From positions 11,307,915 to 11,371,914 of the forward strand of contig JAOANR010000006.1 of NCBI GenBank assembly GCA_030278955.1: 64,000 nt of DNA. The letters run 5' to 3'. Source of the DNA: Hygrophila difformis. Lineage: Eukaryota; Streptophyta; Magnoliopsida; Lamiales; Acanthaceae. Made by a program: the position numbers and the translations under genes. The notes under the pieces are model-generated. The model saw only the letters and a program-made list of their open reading frames with translations. It was not told the origin of the DNA and searched no databases. Shown one piece after another: positions 23,143 to 34,651 of the stretch; positions within the stretch are counted from its first letter, which is position 1; the number at the start of each line of letters is the position of its first letter.

Positions 23143-23897
23143 TTTTCTATTATTAATTAATCCAAAAAATTGTGCACTTAAATTGAGCAGGCAGGATCTC
23201 TTTCCAAATTATTCAAAGTGGCCAATATGGTAATAAATTATTTGATATATACATAATAAAATAAATTTGCGATGATTAACATAAATGTCAACATTCTTCA
23301 TTAAATATATCGGATTCCATAACTTATCTATAACCTCTTTTAATTTGATAGAAACAACACCTAAATGGTAACAGATTTTCAATAAAGTTTATAATTAGTT
23401 GTCTAATATTATAAGATCTACCAAACAATACATAGTAAATATACAGAATTAAAGTAAATTATCATTTTTGACATGATTTTTAACTATCCAATTAGTAATA
23501 ATGTTTCCCAAATTACACCATTTAATTATGGGATCATTTCATTCTCTATTAGGGTAAATGATTTAAATATTTATGATTTTTTGATCTAATAAAGTAACAC
23601 ACATTTTTTTAAATTTAAAACCGCATATTTAGAAATTAAAAAAAAATTATATTCTAATATTTAGTTTTTATTTTTTATTTAATATTTAGTTTCCAAAATA
23701 CGGATATACTTATATGAAAAGATTTAGTTGCCAAGATAAATAAAACGATTCTAAAATATGAATATATTTAAATAACTTGATCTAATGTTAAATCATCACA
23801 ATATATCTATAATTAAAACGAATCACAATAAATTAATTCTATAACGATATGTTAAACAATTCCATTTAAAAATGTAGTATCTATATTAAATCATCAT

Positions 23898-24040
23898 GTG
23901 GTTTGTATGGTTCTTGTAGTTCGAATACAATTGGCCGTATCTGGCCTTCTGCTTTTGCAACTTTGGTGTCTCCTTTTGGATTGCTCTGATGTAATCAACC
24001 TTGTTGGTATGAATTGAAACAATTTTCCTCAAAAAAAAAA
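23898..24040 (+). mobile_element. 5'-truncated LINE/retroposon tail with exact duplication
   Basis: The 143-bp insert ends TTTTCCTC plus an A run and is flanked by a perfect 15-bp duplication ATATTAAATCATCAT (23883-23897 and 24041-24055). Length-variable duplications and a 3' poly(A) are products of LINE-type target-primed reverse transcription. It sits within Helitron 4, so it is younger than that insertion or moved with it. Confidence 0.8.
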
Positions 24041-24504
24041 ATATTAAATCATCATAATATTTTTTCCAAAGTTAATATTATAATAAACTTATTGCTATAA
24101 TTAGCGAATTGCTTTAATACAAATTTTTTTAGAATTTAAATATAATATTTTAATTTAAAGCAATGATGATTTAACATTGTAATATTTAACTTGTAAGGAC
24201 CAATAAATGTTATAATGAAACTTAATGTTAGTAAAAAGTCAATTAAAATTAATGACATAATAAATTCATGGTTGAAATCATTTCATTATTTATTTATATT
24301 AAAAATTTCCATTTTGTGAAATTGAGAATACAATCCCATAAATCTAATATTGAAAGGATTATTAGAGTATAGAAATAATTTTACTTTTTGGAATTATTGA
24401 CTAAAAATTAGGCTAGTGGTTTTAGGGTGGAAACTTTTGCATATGATTTTAGGTTAATACATAGATTTAAGTGTAAATTGAATATTATTTATATAGATAA
24501 ATAA

Positions 24505-25560
24505 ATTCCTAATATGGATTCATTATTCACCACAAATAAATAAAATATAGTATTTATAAAAATTATAGTAATAGTTGAAAGGCTAAATTACATTAATTAT
24601 TGTTTATTTAAGGGGTAATTTATTTATTTCCATTAATCATCTCATCTTTTACGATTATTCTTTACTCTTTCCATAATCATTTCATTGTCTATAGTCTACA
24701 TTTCATTTTTGTTTATCCAATAGAAATCAATTTAATCAATGTAATCAATAATCAATGGAAATCAATTACCCCACCATCTTTGCTTTATTTAGGGGTAATA
24801 CTTAGTTTCCATTTTTTTTATTTAATATTGTGTTTTCAAAATATGGATAAATTTATAAGGAAATATTTAGTTGCAATATAATTAACAATCATTTCATAGA
24901 TAAATTATATTCAATATCTTAAATATTTTATTTCCCTCAATCATCCCCATTGTAAAAATTTTGCATCTGCTTTCCCAATCACCACAAATCTCATTTGCAC
25001 AAATAAATAATTAATACATATTACATACATATTTTATTACCATCATGATTTCTCCATCATGATTTTATTACCATATAATTAATAATACATATTTTATTTT
25101 TCTAGTTAAATTAGATTTAATCCGTGCTATATTTTTGGCATATTAATTTTCCCATCCACAGATAAATTCCTAATATGGATTCATTATTCACCACATATAA
25201 ATAAAATATTATATTTGTAAAAATTATAGTAATAGTTCAAGGGCTAAATTACATTAATTATCCTTTATTTAAGGGATAATTTATTTATTTCCATTGATCA
25301 TCTCATCTTTTACGATTATTCTTTGCTCTTTTCATAATCATTTCATTGTCTATAGTTAATATTTCATTTTTGTTTATCAAATGGAAATCAATTTAATCAA
25401 TGTAATCACTATAATCAATGAAAATCAATTACCCCATCATCTTTGCTTTATTTATGGTGTAATACTTAGTTTCTATTTTTTATTTGATATTGTGTTTTCA
25501 AAATACGAATAAATTTATAAGGAAAGATTTAGTTGCAATATAAATAATAATCATTTGATA
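24505..25560 (+). repeat. Direct repeat R2, two ~350-400-bp copies
   Basis: The block starting CTAATATGGATTCATTATTC near 24512 recurs at about 25171 (offset ~660 bp) and stays similar through ATCTTTGCTTTATTTA and TTTAGTTGCAATATAA. Part of R1 lies between the copies. A third, weaker relative of the end of the unit is at about 23690-23760. Confidence 0.7.
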
Positions 25561-26647
25561 GACAAATTATATTCAATATCCTAAAGAAAATTTTCTTTAT
25601 TGATCAATTCAAAAATCCATTGGTATTTCTTCCCGATTTTAATAATTTAACACAATAATTATTAATTGTGTTTCCATTTTCTTCCAAAAATTTTTTCATT
25701 GATATTTAGTTTTAATATCCATTGATCATTACATTAATTGTGAAGATAATATAATTAATGTTAATGCGAATAATTATTGAAGGAATTATTCATATTTTCA
25801 TTTAATCTTAATCAATCATTGATTTGATTACTTTATATTATATTTTTATACCTTTTTTGGATTACTGACTAAAAAATAGGGCTTCATTTTCACTAATAAT
25901 CGAGAATAGAAATAATTTGACTTTTTGGAATTATTTACTAAAAATTATGTATTTAAAAAAATACATGTTCTAAAATTTAGTTTCCATTTTATAATTTAAT
26001 ATTGTGTTTCCAAAATTTTATTCATTGATCAATTCAAAAATCCATTGATTTTTCTTCCCGATTTTCTTCCCATTTCAAAAGTAATTATATCCGATAATTC
26101 CTCCATATTAAGTAAAGTAATCACTTGAATTAAATAGAAATAATTTATATGGAAATAATAACTTGATGTCAATATGGTTTCAATAGAGAATAGAAATAAT
26201 TTACCTTTTTGGAAAATGATTTCAATAATGTGGAAAATGAGTATATTTTCATTAGTTCAATTCAAAATAAAAAACTTATCTTACAAAAAATATAGATTTT
26301 GCTAGGCATTGTGTTTAATTTGTATACACTACTCAGTTGAATGAAACACCAAAGATTGTGAGAAACAAATGGATAAAAATGATATAGACAAATTTCAGAC
26401 TATCTCTTTATGAATGAAATACAAAACATTGTGAGAACCTAATGCTACAACAACTAAATTCATCCAATTATTTACACTTGGTGGAACAAATCTCTTCACA
26501 AAAACAATAGCCAAACAAATCTTTCCCCAAAAGATGAAGTGAAATGGGAAGTCGCCGATTATTTGACATGAAAAAAGATGTCGCAACAATTGATTTATTC
26601 TTGTATGGTTATGAATAATCCTTATTTCTTCATCCCTTCAAAATGTT

Positions 26648-26848
26648 CTTCGTCATTTGAGTTTCCCAATAACTGTCACCAAAACAACAACAAAAGAGAA
26701 CAAAAATATTAGCAAAATAGGGAGAAATAAACATGAAAATACTCTTTGTCATTTGAGTTTGACCTCTCATTTTCCCAATAACTGTAACCAAAACAACAAC
26801 AAAATAGAACAAAAATATTAGCAAAATAGGGAGAAATAAACATGAATT
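26648..26848 (+). repeat. Tandem duplication of ~100 bp
   Basis: Two adjacent copies carry GTCATTTGAGTTT, CCCAATAACTGT(C/A)ACC, AAAACAACAACAAAA and TAGGGAGAAATAAACATG. It is inside Helitron 4, near its 5' end. Confidence 0.75.
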
Positions 26849-27179
26849 TGAATAATAAAAGCTAGAAAATGGTGAGAAGATATTTGTTAAATGGAACATT
26901 GAGAGAAATGTTAAATGAAGATGTAAGGATATGATTTTGAGGGGATTCTAAAAGAGACATATTTATAGGAGAATGAGATAAATGAGATATAGGGATTGTT
27001 GGAGCACGGTCCAGGGCAATTTTGTAATAATCAGCGAGGTGGAGCACGGTCCAGTGGCAGTGCGGTAAATATTTCAGTGTGTGAGAGAGAGTGTAAAAAA
27101 ATGGATTTTGTGAGGGGAAAATATTTGGGCGGGAAAGTGTGTGTGTGTTAGACTATTTTGTTTTATATTATTATATAGA

Positions 27180-27508
27180 TATAAATTAGCTATCAAATAA
27201 TTCTACAACTAAATATGATCCGTTCATTTGTTTAAGTAGTCAACCAATAATGTTGTAAGTAAAAAAAAATAGCTATATATCATCATACTTTTCTACAACT
27301 AAATCTTTAATAGTTATGGATAATCGGCAGCAAATATTTAATTAGCTAAACTAAATCTTTAACGCAGTAGTTACGGACCTCCCAAACTGCTATAATATTG
27401 TCCGTTTTAGATTAAGCCCACATGTTTTTAGTTTCGGACAACCCCAGAAGGCTTCATATTAGGGTTAGATAGACACTTAATTATACTCAAATCATTCTTT
27501 ACTTCAAT
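27180..27508 (+). repeat. Duplicated unit, continuation after Helitron 4
   Basis: No gene. The part from about 27400 (ATAATATTGTCCGTTTTAGA, AGAAGGCTTCATATTAGGG) is shared with 32.05 kb and, inverted, 37.5-37.67 kb. It ends at the target duplication of the foldback element. Confidence 0.6.
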
Positions 27509-27893
27509 GGAAAAAAAAACACCATTGGTCCCATAAGTTTCCCCAATTTCGATTTCAATCCCATATTAATTTCATTAACACAATCAATCCATTATGTTTG
27601 CTAATTTTTGCATAATCCATCCCAAACCCCTTAATGACGCATTTCTGCTGATGTGGCACCGGATTAAGCAAACTTATGGGACCAATGGCGCCGCAATTAG
27701 CAACTTATGGGACCAATGGCGTCACAATTAGCAAACTTATGCGGCGCCACGTCAGCAGAAATGCGTCATTAAGGGGTTTGGGATGGATTATGCAAAAACT
27801 AGCAAACATAATGGATTGATTGTATTAATGAAATTAATATGGGACTGAAATCGAAATTGGGGAAACTTATGGGACCAATGATGTTTTTTTTCC
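27509..27893. mobile_element. Foldback MITE, Mutator-like (long TIRs, 10-bp duplication)
   Basis: The 385-bp element has two ~145-bp inverted arms, starting GGAAAAAAAAACACCATTGG on the left and GGAAAAAAAACATCATTGG when the right arm is reversed. They differ at only a few positions up to GCATTTCTGCTGA(T/C)GTGGC. It is flanked by TTACTTCAAT at 27499-27508 and 27894-27903. Long arms with a 9-10-bp duplication fit Mutator-like MITEs. The uninterrupted target is seen in the duplicated segments near 2440, 32175 and (inverted) 37530. There is no coding capacity. Confidence 0.9.
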
Positions 27894-28470
27894 TTACTTC
27901 AATTGCCAATGTAGGACTTTGATTGCTACTATACTCAATTGAGTATATAGGACTTTGATGGATGGATTTGATGCTCAACCAAAATTTTAGTGATATTACT
28001 CTATTAATTTAGTTTATTTTAAATACATTTTTATTTTGTTTTATTTTATGTTATTAATGAAATATTAAAGGTATTGTTCTCCTAGCAAGGTAATAGTATT
28101 TCTCTATCCAACCAAATTAAATGCCGCCTTAGAAGTTTAGAGGCATGCATGCGTGTAAAGTTTGTACCTCAACTTCATTAATTTACATTAATAATACTTT
28201 GTACTATTTTTAAAATTTAAATACTCCATGCATAAAAGTTGACAATCCCACTAGGAGCGAACAAATATTTAAAATCGCAATCAAGGAAATTTAAAGTGAA
28301 TTGAATAATATTATAAAACCTCATGACAATTGACAAATTTGGCAATGGTAACTTTCATTCTGACCGTACGCCATTATTATTTATTAAGTGAAGCAATTCC
28401 CTACTTCAGTAACTTCCAAAGTCCAAATTCCAAAAGAAACAATAAAGAGGTGTGCAACTATATACATATA

Positions 28471-28733
28471 CTTCCTCTGTTACTAATTAGTTGACACAGA
28501 TGCTGTTTTGTCAATGTTTATTGAGTAACTTTGATTCGATTTTTTCATACAATTATGTAAGATAAAATATAGTCAATTGATCAGATCATGTTGGATTCGT
28601 CTAATCGCATAGATTTAGAATATCAAATTTTTATAATTTTTACTCGATGCAATTTGAGTTATGAAGGATTAAAAATGTGTATTGGATTACGTGAAATATG
28701 GGTCCATGACAATTAAAAAGGAAACGGAGGAAG
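28471..28733. mobile_element. Stowaway-like MITE
   Basis: 263 bp, ends CTTCCTCTGTTACTAATTAG and GGAAACGGAGGAAG, TA flanks. It is related to 1039-1301. Confidence 0.75.
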
Positions 28734-28763
28734 TATATCGTTACCCAAATGACAAACAAAAAG

Positions 28764-28867
28764 GGATGTGGACTTGGGGTCGATTCCCACCCGCCTATCT
28801 TTAATCTTTGTCTGTTTATAATTTGTATGGTATGGGCTACCACACCATTTTTCGGAAAAGAAAAATT
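28764..28867 (+). repeat. Internally shortened SINE with duplication
   Basis: The copy has GGATGTGGACTTGGGG, box B GGTCGATTCCCACC and body TTTGTATGGTATGGGC, but box A and its surroundings are deleted. CAAACAAAAAG flanks it (28753-28763 and 28868-28878). The paralogous upstream region at about 16.81 kb has a single CAAACAAAAA without the SINE, so insertion followed the duplication of the units. Confidence 0.75.
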
Positions 28868-29053
28868 CAAACAAAAAGGTCAGAGGTTGGCAATTGGCAA
28901 AGGATCGGAAACAACCGCAACTTCAATTCAAGCATTATTCATGTAATTAAAAACAATATTATGTACTATATATCAACATATTGTAGATGAAATAGTTGGG
29001 GGCGGGCTCTCTCTCACGTACCTGAGAGAAGTCACAGATGACATCGTCCATCC

Positions 29054-29076
<23 letters not shown>

Positions 29077-29084
<8 letters not shown>
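29077..29084 (+). promoter_or_regulatory. TATA box of the first phylloplanin-like gene
   Basis: TATAAATA closes a (TA)n run at 29055-29080 and is followed by GAGCGCTTCTTCTTCAAC, as in the granulin gene. The ATG is 118 bases downstream. Confidence 0.7.
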
Positions 29085-29086
<2 letters not shown>

Positions 29087-29201
29087 GCGCTTCTTCTTCA
29101 ACTTTGCCATGGACGACTTCCATTCCATCTCACAAATCAAATTCTAAATCAGAGAAAAAAAAAAAAAAATACCATTCTTGTGAATCACCAGCATACAATA
29201 C

Positions 29202-29810
29202 ATGACTTCCCCGAATAACTCCCCGATTTTCCTTTTCATCTTTGCCGCCGCCGGGCTTCTCGTGCACGCTGCAACAGCTCCACCTCCTCCTCCTCTTCCA
29301 CCGCCATCTCCGTCTCTTCCAACTCCTTATCCACCACCACCGCCACCATCACCATCACCATATCCACCGCCCCTGGCTACAACACCTCCAATCGCCAATG
29401 GCATAACCGTGACTGTGACTGGCCGAGTTTGTTGCACCGCCACCGGAAACTGCGCGGCGGGGTCGTCTGCACTTGTCAGCGTGACTGTTCAACTTAGATG
29501 CACTACTATATATGGCAATACAATAATTATTGCCATCACCACCACCACCGCCACCGGAACCTTTATTATTATTGTCATTGTTCCATACACATATATCTAT
29601 TGTCGCATCTATATCCTTCTTCCTGTTTCTGGTTGTACCACTCGCACCTCTGGAGCTTATGTCTCAAGCAGCTTCGCAGTTACCGCGCCGCCGCCGCCGT
29701 CGCCACCACCACCAACACCACCAGCACCACCAGCACCATCACTGTCACCACCACCATCACCACCACCATCACTTGTCATTGCCACTGATGGAGGATTTGT
29801 TTGGTCCTAG
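29202..29810 (+). CDS. Secreted Pro-rich Ole e 1/phylloplanin-like protein
   Basis: Single exon, 202 residues. The signal peptide (PIFLFIFAAAGLLVHAATA) is nearly identical to that of the granulin gene. Residues about 26-65 are Pro-rich (PPPPP, SPSP). The central domain, about 70-155, has TVTGRVCCTATGNC, a VQLRC motif, TTTATGTF and a late Cys (PVSGC), which is the Ole e 1-like layout seen in phylloplanins: secreted surface proteins, antifungal in tobacco. A second Pro/Ser-rich segment (about 163-190) precedes the C-terminus. Where the paralog at 36017 has polar residues this copy has long Ile/Thr runs (NTIIIAITTTT, FIIIVIVPYT), so the fold may be altered or the copy may be decaying. A CCACCATCACCACC-type repeat underlies the Pro tracts. 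Likely apoplastic; the role is inferred from the family only. Confidence 0.65.
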   Translation: MTSPNNSPIFLFIFAAAGLLVHAATAPPPPPLPPPSPSLPTPYPPPPPPSPSPYPPPLATTPPIANGITVTVTGRVCCTATGNCAAGSSALVSVTVQLRCTTIYGNTIIIAITTTTATGTFIIIVIVPYTYIYCRIYILLPVSGCTTRTSGAYVSSSFAVTAPPPPSPPPPTPPAPPAPSLSPPPSPPPSLVIATDGGFVWS

Positions 29811-30780
29811 CTAGTAGATGTCATCGCCACCAACTATATATGCCCGCATCAAGGTTCTTCCCTGCATGTTCATTAATAGTACTATATAATCTATCTATTT
29901 ACCTAGAATTAAAGAAATAGTATAACTATATGCAGACATGTTACGATGCATGTCATATATAAATATATATATAATACTTATGTCCTTACGTCAGAGTGTA
30001 AAAAAAAAAAAAAAAAAAAAAAAGAGCACGAGAGGCACGTATAAAAGAGCACGAGAGACATAAATTATATGGCCGGTCTGAAGAGTGCAAACTTGGAATA
30101 CACTAAGCCAACCGACGAACCAACTGGTGGAGGACGTGACTGGTGACTTCCGGAATCAGAGGAGATTATGATTATGGACATGGTTGCTGCTGGATTGGGA
30201 ATTGGGACACCGTTATTATTGTTGGTGGCATGGTCTGTGACATGGAATGGCTCTCATTATCCTGATTACTGCCCGGTGAAATGCTGCACAGATCGGCCTA
30301 ATACTAGGCGAACCCGGTGAGGTCTGTTCACTAATCTCCTTTTCACACGTACATATGTGGTGTTCATTGTGATCTCCTATATATTGGTTAAACACTCACG
30401 CTGAACTTGCGAATATACCGTGTCAAAGTATTGGGTGCATGATGGACACTAGGATGTCTCTTCTGGGATTCTTGTTCTCACCAATTTTCTTCTATCCTGC
30501 TTTCCCTCTTGAGCCTTGTTTCAGATCATTTGTTCCTTCCAACCTTTCGGTTCCCCAGAGGTTGCTTCCTTTATTTTAGCCTACATCCCGCCCTCCATTT
30601 CAACTTCTTTCATTGGATAATTGGAGTCCAGAATCGCTTATTAATTCTCGGTAGAATATTTCTTCTGTTGGGCAAGCTTGTTCATCTAAGCATTTATGAT
30701 GGGTGATGAATGGTGATGAGATGAGATAGTATTGATTAGTCCTTTGAGGAATTGGGTTTGTTCAATATTTGGGTAGAAAA
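29811..30780. other. 3' flank and unclassified sequence
   Basis: A poly(A)23 tract lies at about 30001-30023. An open stretch at about 30137-30317 reads on the plus strand into DMVAAGLGIGTPLLLLVAWS and HYPDYCPVKCC and may be a gene or transposon remnant, but I do not recognise it. No splice signals make it convincing. Confidence 0.35.
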
Positions 30781-31698
30781 AAAAAAAGAAAGAAAAAAAA
30801 AGAAAAAAAAAGAAGAGAGAAAAGAAAAAAAATAATAATAAGAAAGATAAAATATTTATAATATCAAGTCAGCCAAGTGAGTAATGAGTTCAATGTTAAT
30901 TACTTGCTGGACTGTTTCATTGAGTATTGAATTTGCGATCTCTATTCGTTTGGAATCTGGATGGATTAATCTATATTTAGTACCTGCTTGTTTCCTTGAA
31001 GCTTATATCATTTCTGGACAACTCATCTCCGGACCATGCTGTGCTCTTCTATTGATTTATTCTTTTCTTTAAACCAGCTCTTCTTCCTATCTTATCCTGA
31101 GGCTTGGTCTCAACATCCTAGTTGTTGTCCTTTAGTATGGTTCCTATACATTGGCTTTGTGTATTTTTTGCAAGGGAGGCCTGATGTGGCAGCAAGACTA
31201 TAGGATGTTCATTATGTTTCATTACATGTGTTACCTGCTGCCACCCCAAGTTTGAAAAGTGCAGGAAGGGGGTCCATACGGTGGGGGTTATGTCTGGATA
31301 CGGAATCTTAAGGCCGAATCTAAAAGTTCCTTGAAGACCACTGCCATGCTTTCTTATTTTGATTTTGAGGAAATGAAGGGCTGAGGTCTTAAGTCGGGCA
31401 AATGGTAATCTGGGCAGATGGTATTGCTGCGGTTTCTCATTACTGATGTGGCCTCAAGTTTTCAGATGCTGCCAAATGCGGACAAATGTTACAGAGGATA
31501 CACTCGCAATGCTGTAAGACCGGTTTTGGCGGAATGTTCCAATTTGATTTGGAATGTCTTGGTGGTCATTGCCTTTTCAAATGTTTGTTATCGGTGCCAA
31601 ATAGAACCATGATTGGCACTCTTCTGAAACACTATTTTGCTATATTCTTCCTTTGTGGTTCTTATGGAATAAAATACTTTTCCTCAAAAAAAAAAAAA
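30781..31698 (+). repeat. Possible retroposed sequence ending in a poly(A) tail
   Basis: A purine tract (30781-30850) is followed by moderately complex non-coding sequence that ends GGAATAAAATACTTTTCCTC and A13 (31686-31698). The ending TTTTCCTC-A(n) matches the LINE tail at 24021-24040. The left limit is not resolved and no duplication was found. Open frames (up to 78 aa) overlap in different frames and look accidental. Confidence 0.35.
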
Positions 31699-32049
31699 TG
31701 TGTGTTGCTCTTTTCCGTTTAGTGTGTGTGTGTGCGTGCTTAATAATAACGGGGAATAAAAAATGGTACTGTAATTATTATTATTGAGCTGTTTCGTTAT
31801 ATCGTCTTGTGTTGGGATTTATATTTACCAACACTATTATATTGATGACAATATGATTGTATTCGTATCCATTCTTCTGATTCCATTTGATTTTAATTAA
31901 TTAGATATACTATACCTTTTTAATGAACTGCCGCTATATACTTCGTATGTCTAAAATGCAACACTCCCAATTTTAATGTATTCTTAATTATATTCCAAGT
32001 AATTCTGTACTTTCGGGGGGAATGATGAGAGAGATGAGGGTAAAATTAT

Positions 32050-32190
32050 AGGAAAAATTAGGGGCCGGTACTATAATATTGTTTGCTTTAGATTAAGCCC
32101 ACATGATTTTAGTTTTGGAAAACCCCAGAAGGCTTCATTTAGTAGGGTCAGATAGATATACTCAGAATTATTCTTTACTTCAATTGCCAT
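32050..32190 (+). repeat. Copy of the duplicated segment, empty-site allele
   Basis: ATAATATTGTTTGCTTTAGA, AGAAGGCTTCATTTAG and ATTCTTTACTTCAATTGCC match 27.40-27.51 plus 27.894 onward, but without the 385-bp foldback element. Confidence 0.7.
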
Positions 32191-32246
32191 ATATTACGAA
32201 AGAGTTTAGTTGAAGGGTAAAAATGTAAATTTATGGGAAATTAATA

Positions 32247-32530
32247 CTTCCTCTGTTTTTTAAAGATTGATACGGATTTTAAAGATTGCTACGGATCCAC
32301 CTATCACGCAGTCCAATGCACATTTTAAACCATTAATAACTCAAATTCTATATAAGTAAAAATTCTAAAAGTTCGACATCTAAAAACTACAAGACGAGAT
32401 GAATCTAACAAGATCTTACTTGGCCATATTTTAACTTTTATAACAATGATAAAACTTTAAGTCAAAGTATATAAGTGAACAATAACATTTGTCAAAACTG
32501 TAGCTAATTAACAAAAAAAAATGGAGGAAG
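32247..32530. mobile_element. Stowaway-like MITE
   Basis: 284 bp, ends CTTCCTCTGTTTTTTAAAG and AAAAATGGAGGAAG, TA flanks. The family is shared with 19056-19317. A short internal duplication (GATTTTAAAGATTG...TACGGAT) is seen near the left end. Confidence 0.75.
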
Positions 32531-32998
32531 TACAAATCTTGGTAATTGAAATTGAACTGAAAGAGACAATTATTTAGGAACGAAGCCTAAGCCTGGAGTA
32601 TTATCAAGGAAAATAATCGAGTAAGCGTCTATTTGTTTTGACTTATTCTTTTCTTTTTTACTTTTGTTTCATCCAAAAATACTTTCGAATCTTTTTAATT
32701 AGCTGTTTGTTTTGAAGTTTTGGAAAGGAAGTTAATGCATTTTGTAAATTATTCACAAAATCCTTCAATACCATCTCATTAATATTTTGCTTAATCAACA
32801 CCTAAATCAATCTGCACTCATCATACCATTTGTTTTAACGGTCAAATCTTTTAATGCGACAAAATTATATTTGAAAACTAGTGCAATTAAACTTTTGAAG
32901 ATGCTAATTTAATTAGAATTACATTTTTCAAATGAATGAATGAATGAAATGTATTTCGATTCGACGGAACCTTTGATTGAGTTCAGATCTGCCTTTTA

Positions 32999-33281
32999 CT
33001 CCCTCCGTTTCTTTTTAGTTGTCTTTTTAGAGATTAAAAATTGTACCAAAATAGTTGTCATTTTACACATTTATATCATATTTTTTCAATATTATTTTTC
33101 TACTCTCATTAATGATTTGCCTAGAATATTGTGCATTATCTCACATTTTTTAAAACTAACCAATCCCTACTCCAAACCACCATAATGATCAAGGGCAAAA
33201 ATGTAATGTCTAGAGTAATTATTACACTCCTTGGTTTGTGTGATTTGATCCCAAACGACCACTAAAAATGAACGGAGAGAG
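32999..33281. mobile_element. Stowaway-like MITE
   Basis: 283 bp, ends CTCCCTCCGTTTCTTTTTAG and AAAATGAACGGAGAGAG, TA flanks. Confidence 0.75.
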
Positions 33282-33562
33282 TAATAATGGCCGCCCCTGA
33301 AAAGTGAAAACTCAACTATCAAGAAAGAGATGGACAATTACGCCCAATAAGATGCCAATATTGTTTTTAAATTTTAAAATTACTTCTCCATTATTCTTTC
33401 ATCTCATCGGATTAATGTTCGTGGAAAGGGAAACGTCGTCCATGGAGTCCCAGTAAGCTGCCTTTGAGATCTCACATTCGATACTATATATCAATTAGCA
33501 AATTTGAGTTTGAAGTTCAGACAGGGAGTCTTATTTCTGTAAAATTATTACATAAGAAGATA

Positions 33563-33799
33563 CTCCCTCCATTACAAAATATTAGTTTTTTTAGAAATGA
33601 AAAAGTATTTCGCAATAATTGTTATTTTGGGTATTTCTATGAAAGTTTTCCAATATTACCCCTTTATTGTTCATTTTCTCTCCACCCAAGTACATTTCTT
33701 GGTAAGTGAGAGGGATAGAAATGGAAGATTGTGTGTTAATAATTATGTTTATTGGTTTGTGTAATATTTGCTAGAAAGACAAGAAAAGAACGGAGGGAG
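33563..33799. mobile_element. Stowaway-like MITE
   Basis: 237 bp, ends CTCCCTCCATTACAAAAT and AAAAGAACGGAGGGAG, TA flanks. It is the second such element within 1 kb. Confidence 0.75.
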
Positions 33800-34651
33800 T
33801 AGTTCAATAAATTAATCAACGGATTCAATGAACTGCCAATATTCTTTCCCCTCTGATTTTAATGTTCGTTGAAAAAGTTGATAGAGTCCCGAATAGTATA
33901 GCCTGGAAAAACTCCCCTGAGTATCTCTGCCCACTGCGCTTTTCATCTCATAACAAGCGATATGTCAATGTTATTACCACGGCATGTTTATCAAGGTTTG
34001 CTATTTAATTTCCTCGATTCTCATTCCAACATAAGATTATTATTATTTTATGTGCTAATACTATTATTATTTTATGTAGAAATGGCTATTAATTTATTAA
34101 TCTTAAATATGTTTTCAAAATATTTATAAATCGTTTTCAATTTAAAAATAAACTATATCCGGACATATATTAAAGAATTTTAGCCTAATTTTTAAATAGG
34201 CATTATTAAAAATGGTTATTAATTTTTAAATAAACCTATTTCCACTCTACCTACCGGCAGTTAGTTAAAATCAAAGGGGATAGTATTTCTTAGAAGAATC
34301 GGATATGATCATTGGCATATCTAGTCTAGTGCAAGTAATTTTTTAGAAGAATTAGTACTAATACTTTGATATAATTAGGAATTATATTTGAGTAATTTGT
34401 ATACGAGTTTAATAGTAATATATATATATATATTGGATAACAGAGTATCCCTATGTCATATTGAACACAAGACTAATTCTTCGAACATCAGATGGTCATT
34501 GAAAGATTGTCGTTTCCAAAACAGAATCTTATATACACAAAGGCTCGAACCCGAGTTTAATAGTATATTGATTGATTGTTTTTATTATAAATGTGTATAT
34601 ATAAGACAATATAAGATATATGACCATATTTTAAGGGGTTCACAACTCTAA

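Larger units (their letters stand above)
20837..27179 (-). mobile_element. Helitron 4 (6.3 kb, minus strand), non-autonomous
   Basis: The minus-strand 3' end is at 20837: a perfect 7-bp-stem hairpin CCCGCGC-ATC-GCGCGGG (20850-20866), then GGGTAATA and CTAG with a T outside. The 5' end is TCTATATAATAATATAAAA at 27179, preceded by A. The start TC, end CTAG, 3' hairpin and A/T target fit Helitrons. I found no Rep or helicase coding region. The interior is AT-rich and repetitive (direct repeats at 22.9/24.9 and 24.5/25.2 kb) and holds a LINE tail (23898-24040). A possible captured exon on the minus strand at about 22315-22430 reads MGNVVGSVSSGSAQVIDKIL; I cannot name it. The flanks belong to the duplicated unit on both sides. 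Confidence 0.75.

Noticed and set aside
29498..29814. His-rich frames over the phylloplanin-like gene
   Set aside because: They are alternate-frame readings of the CCACCATCACC repeats; the frame with the signal peptide and conserved Cys is the gene.
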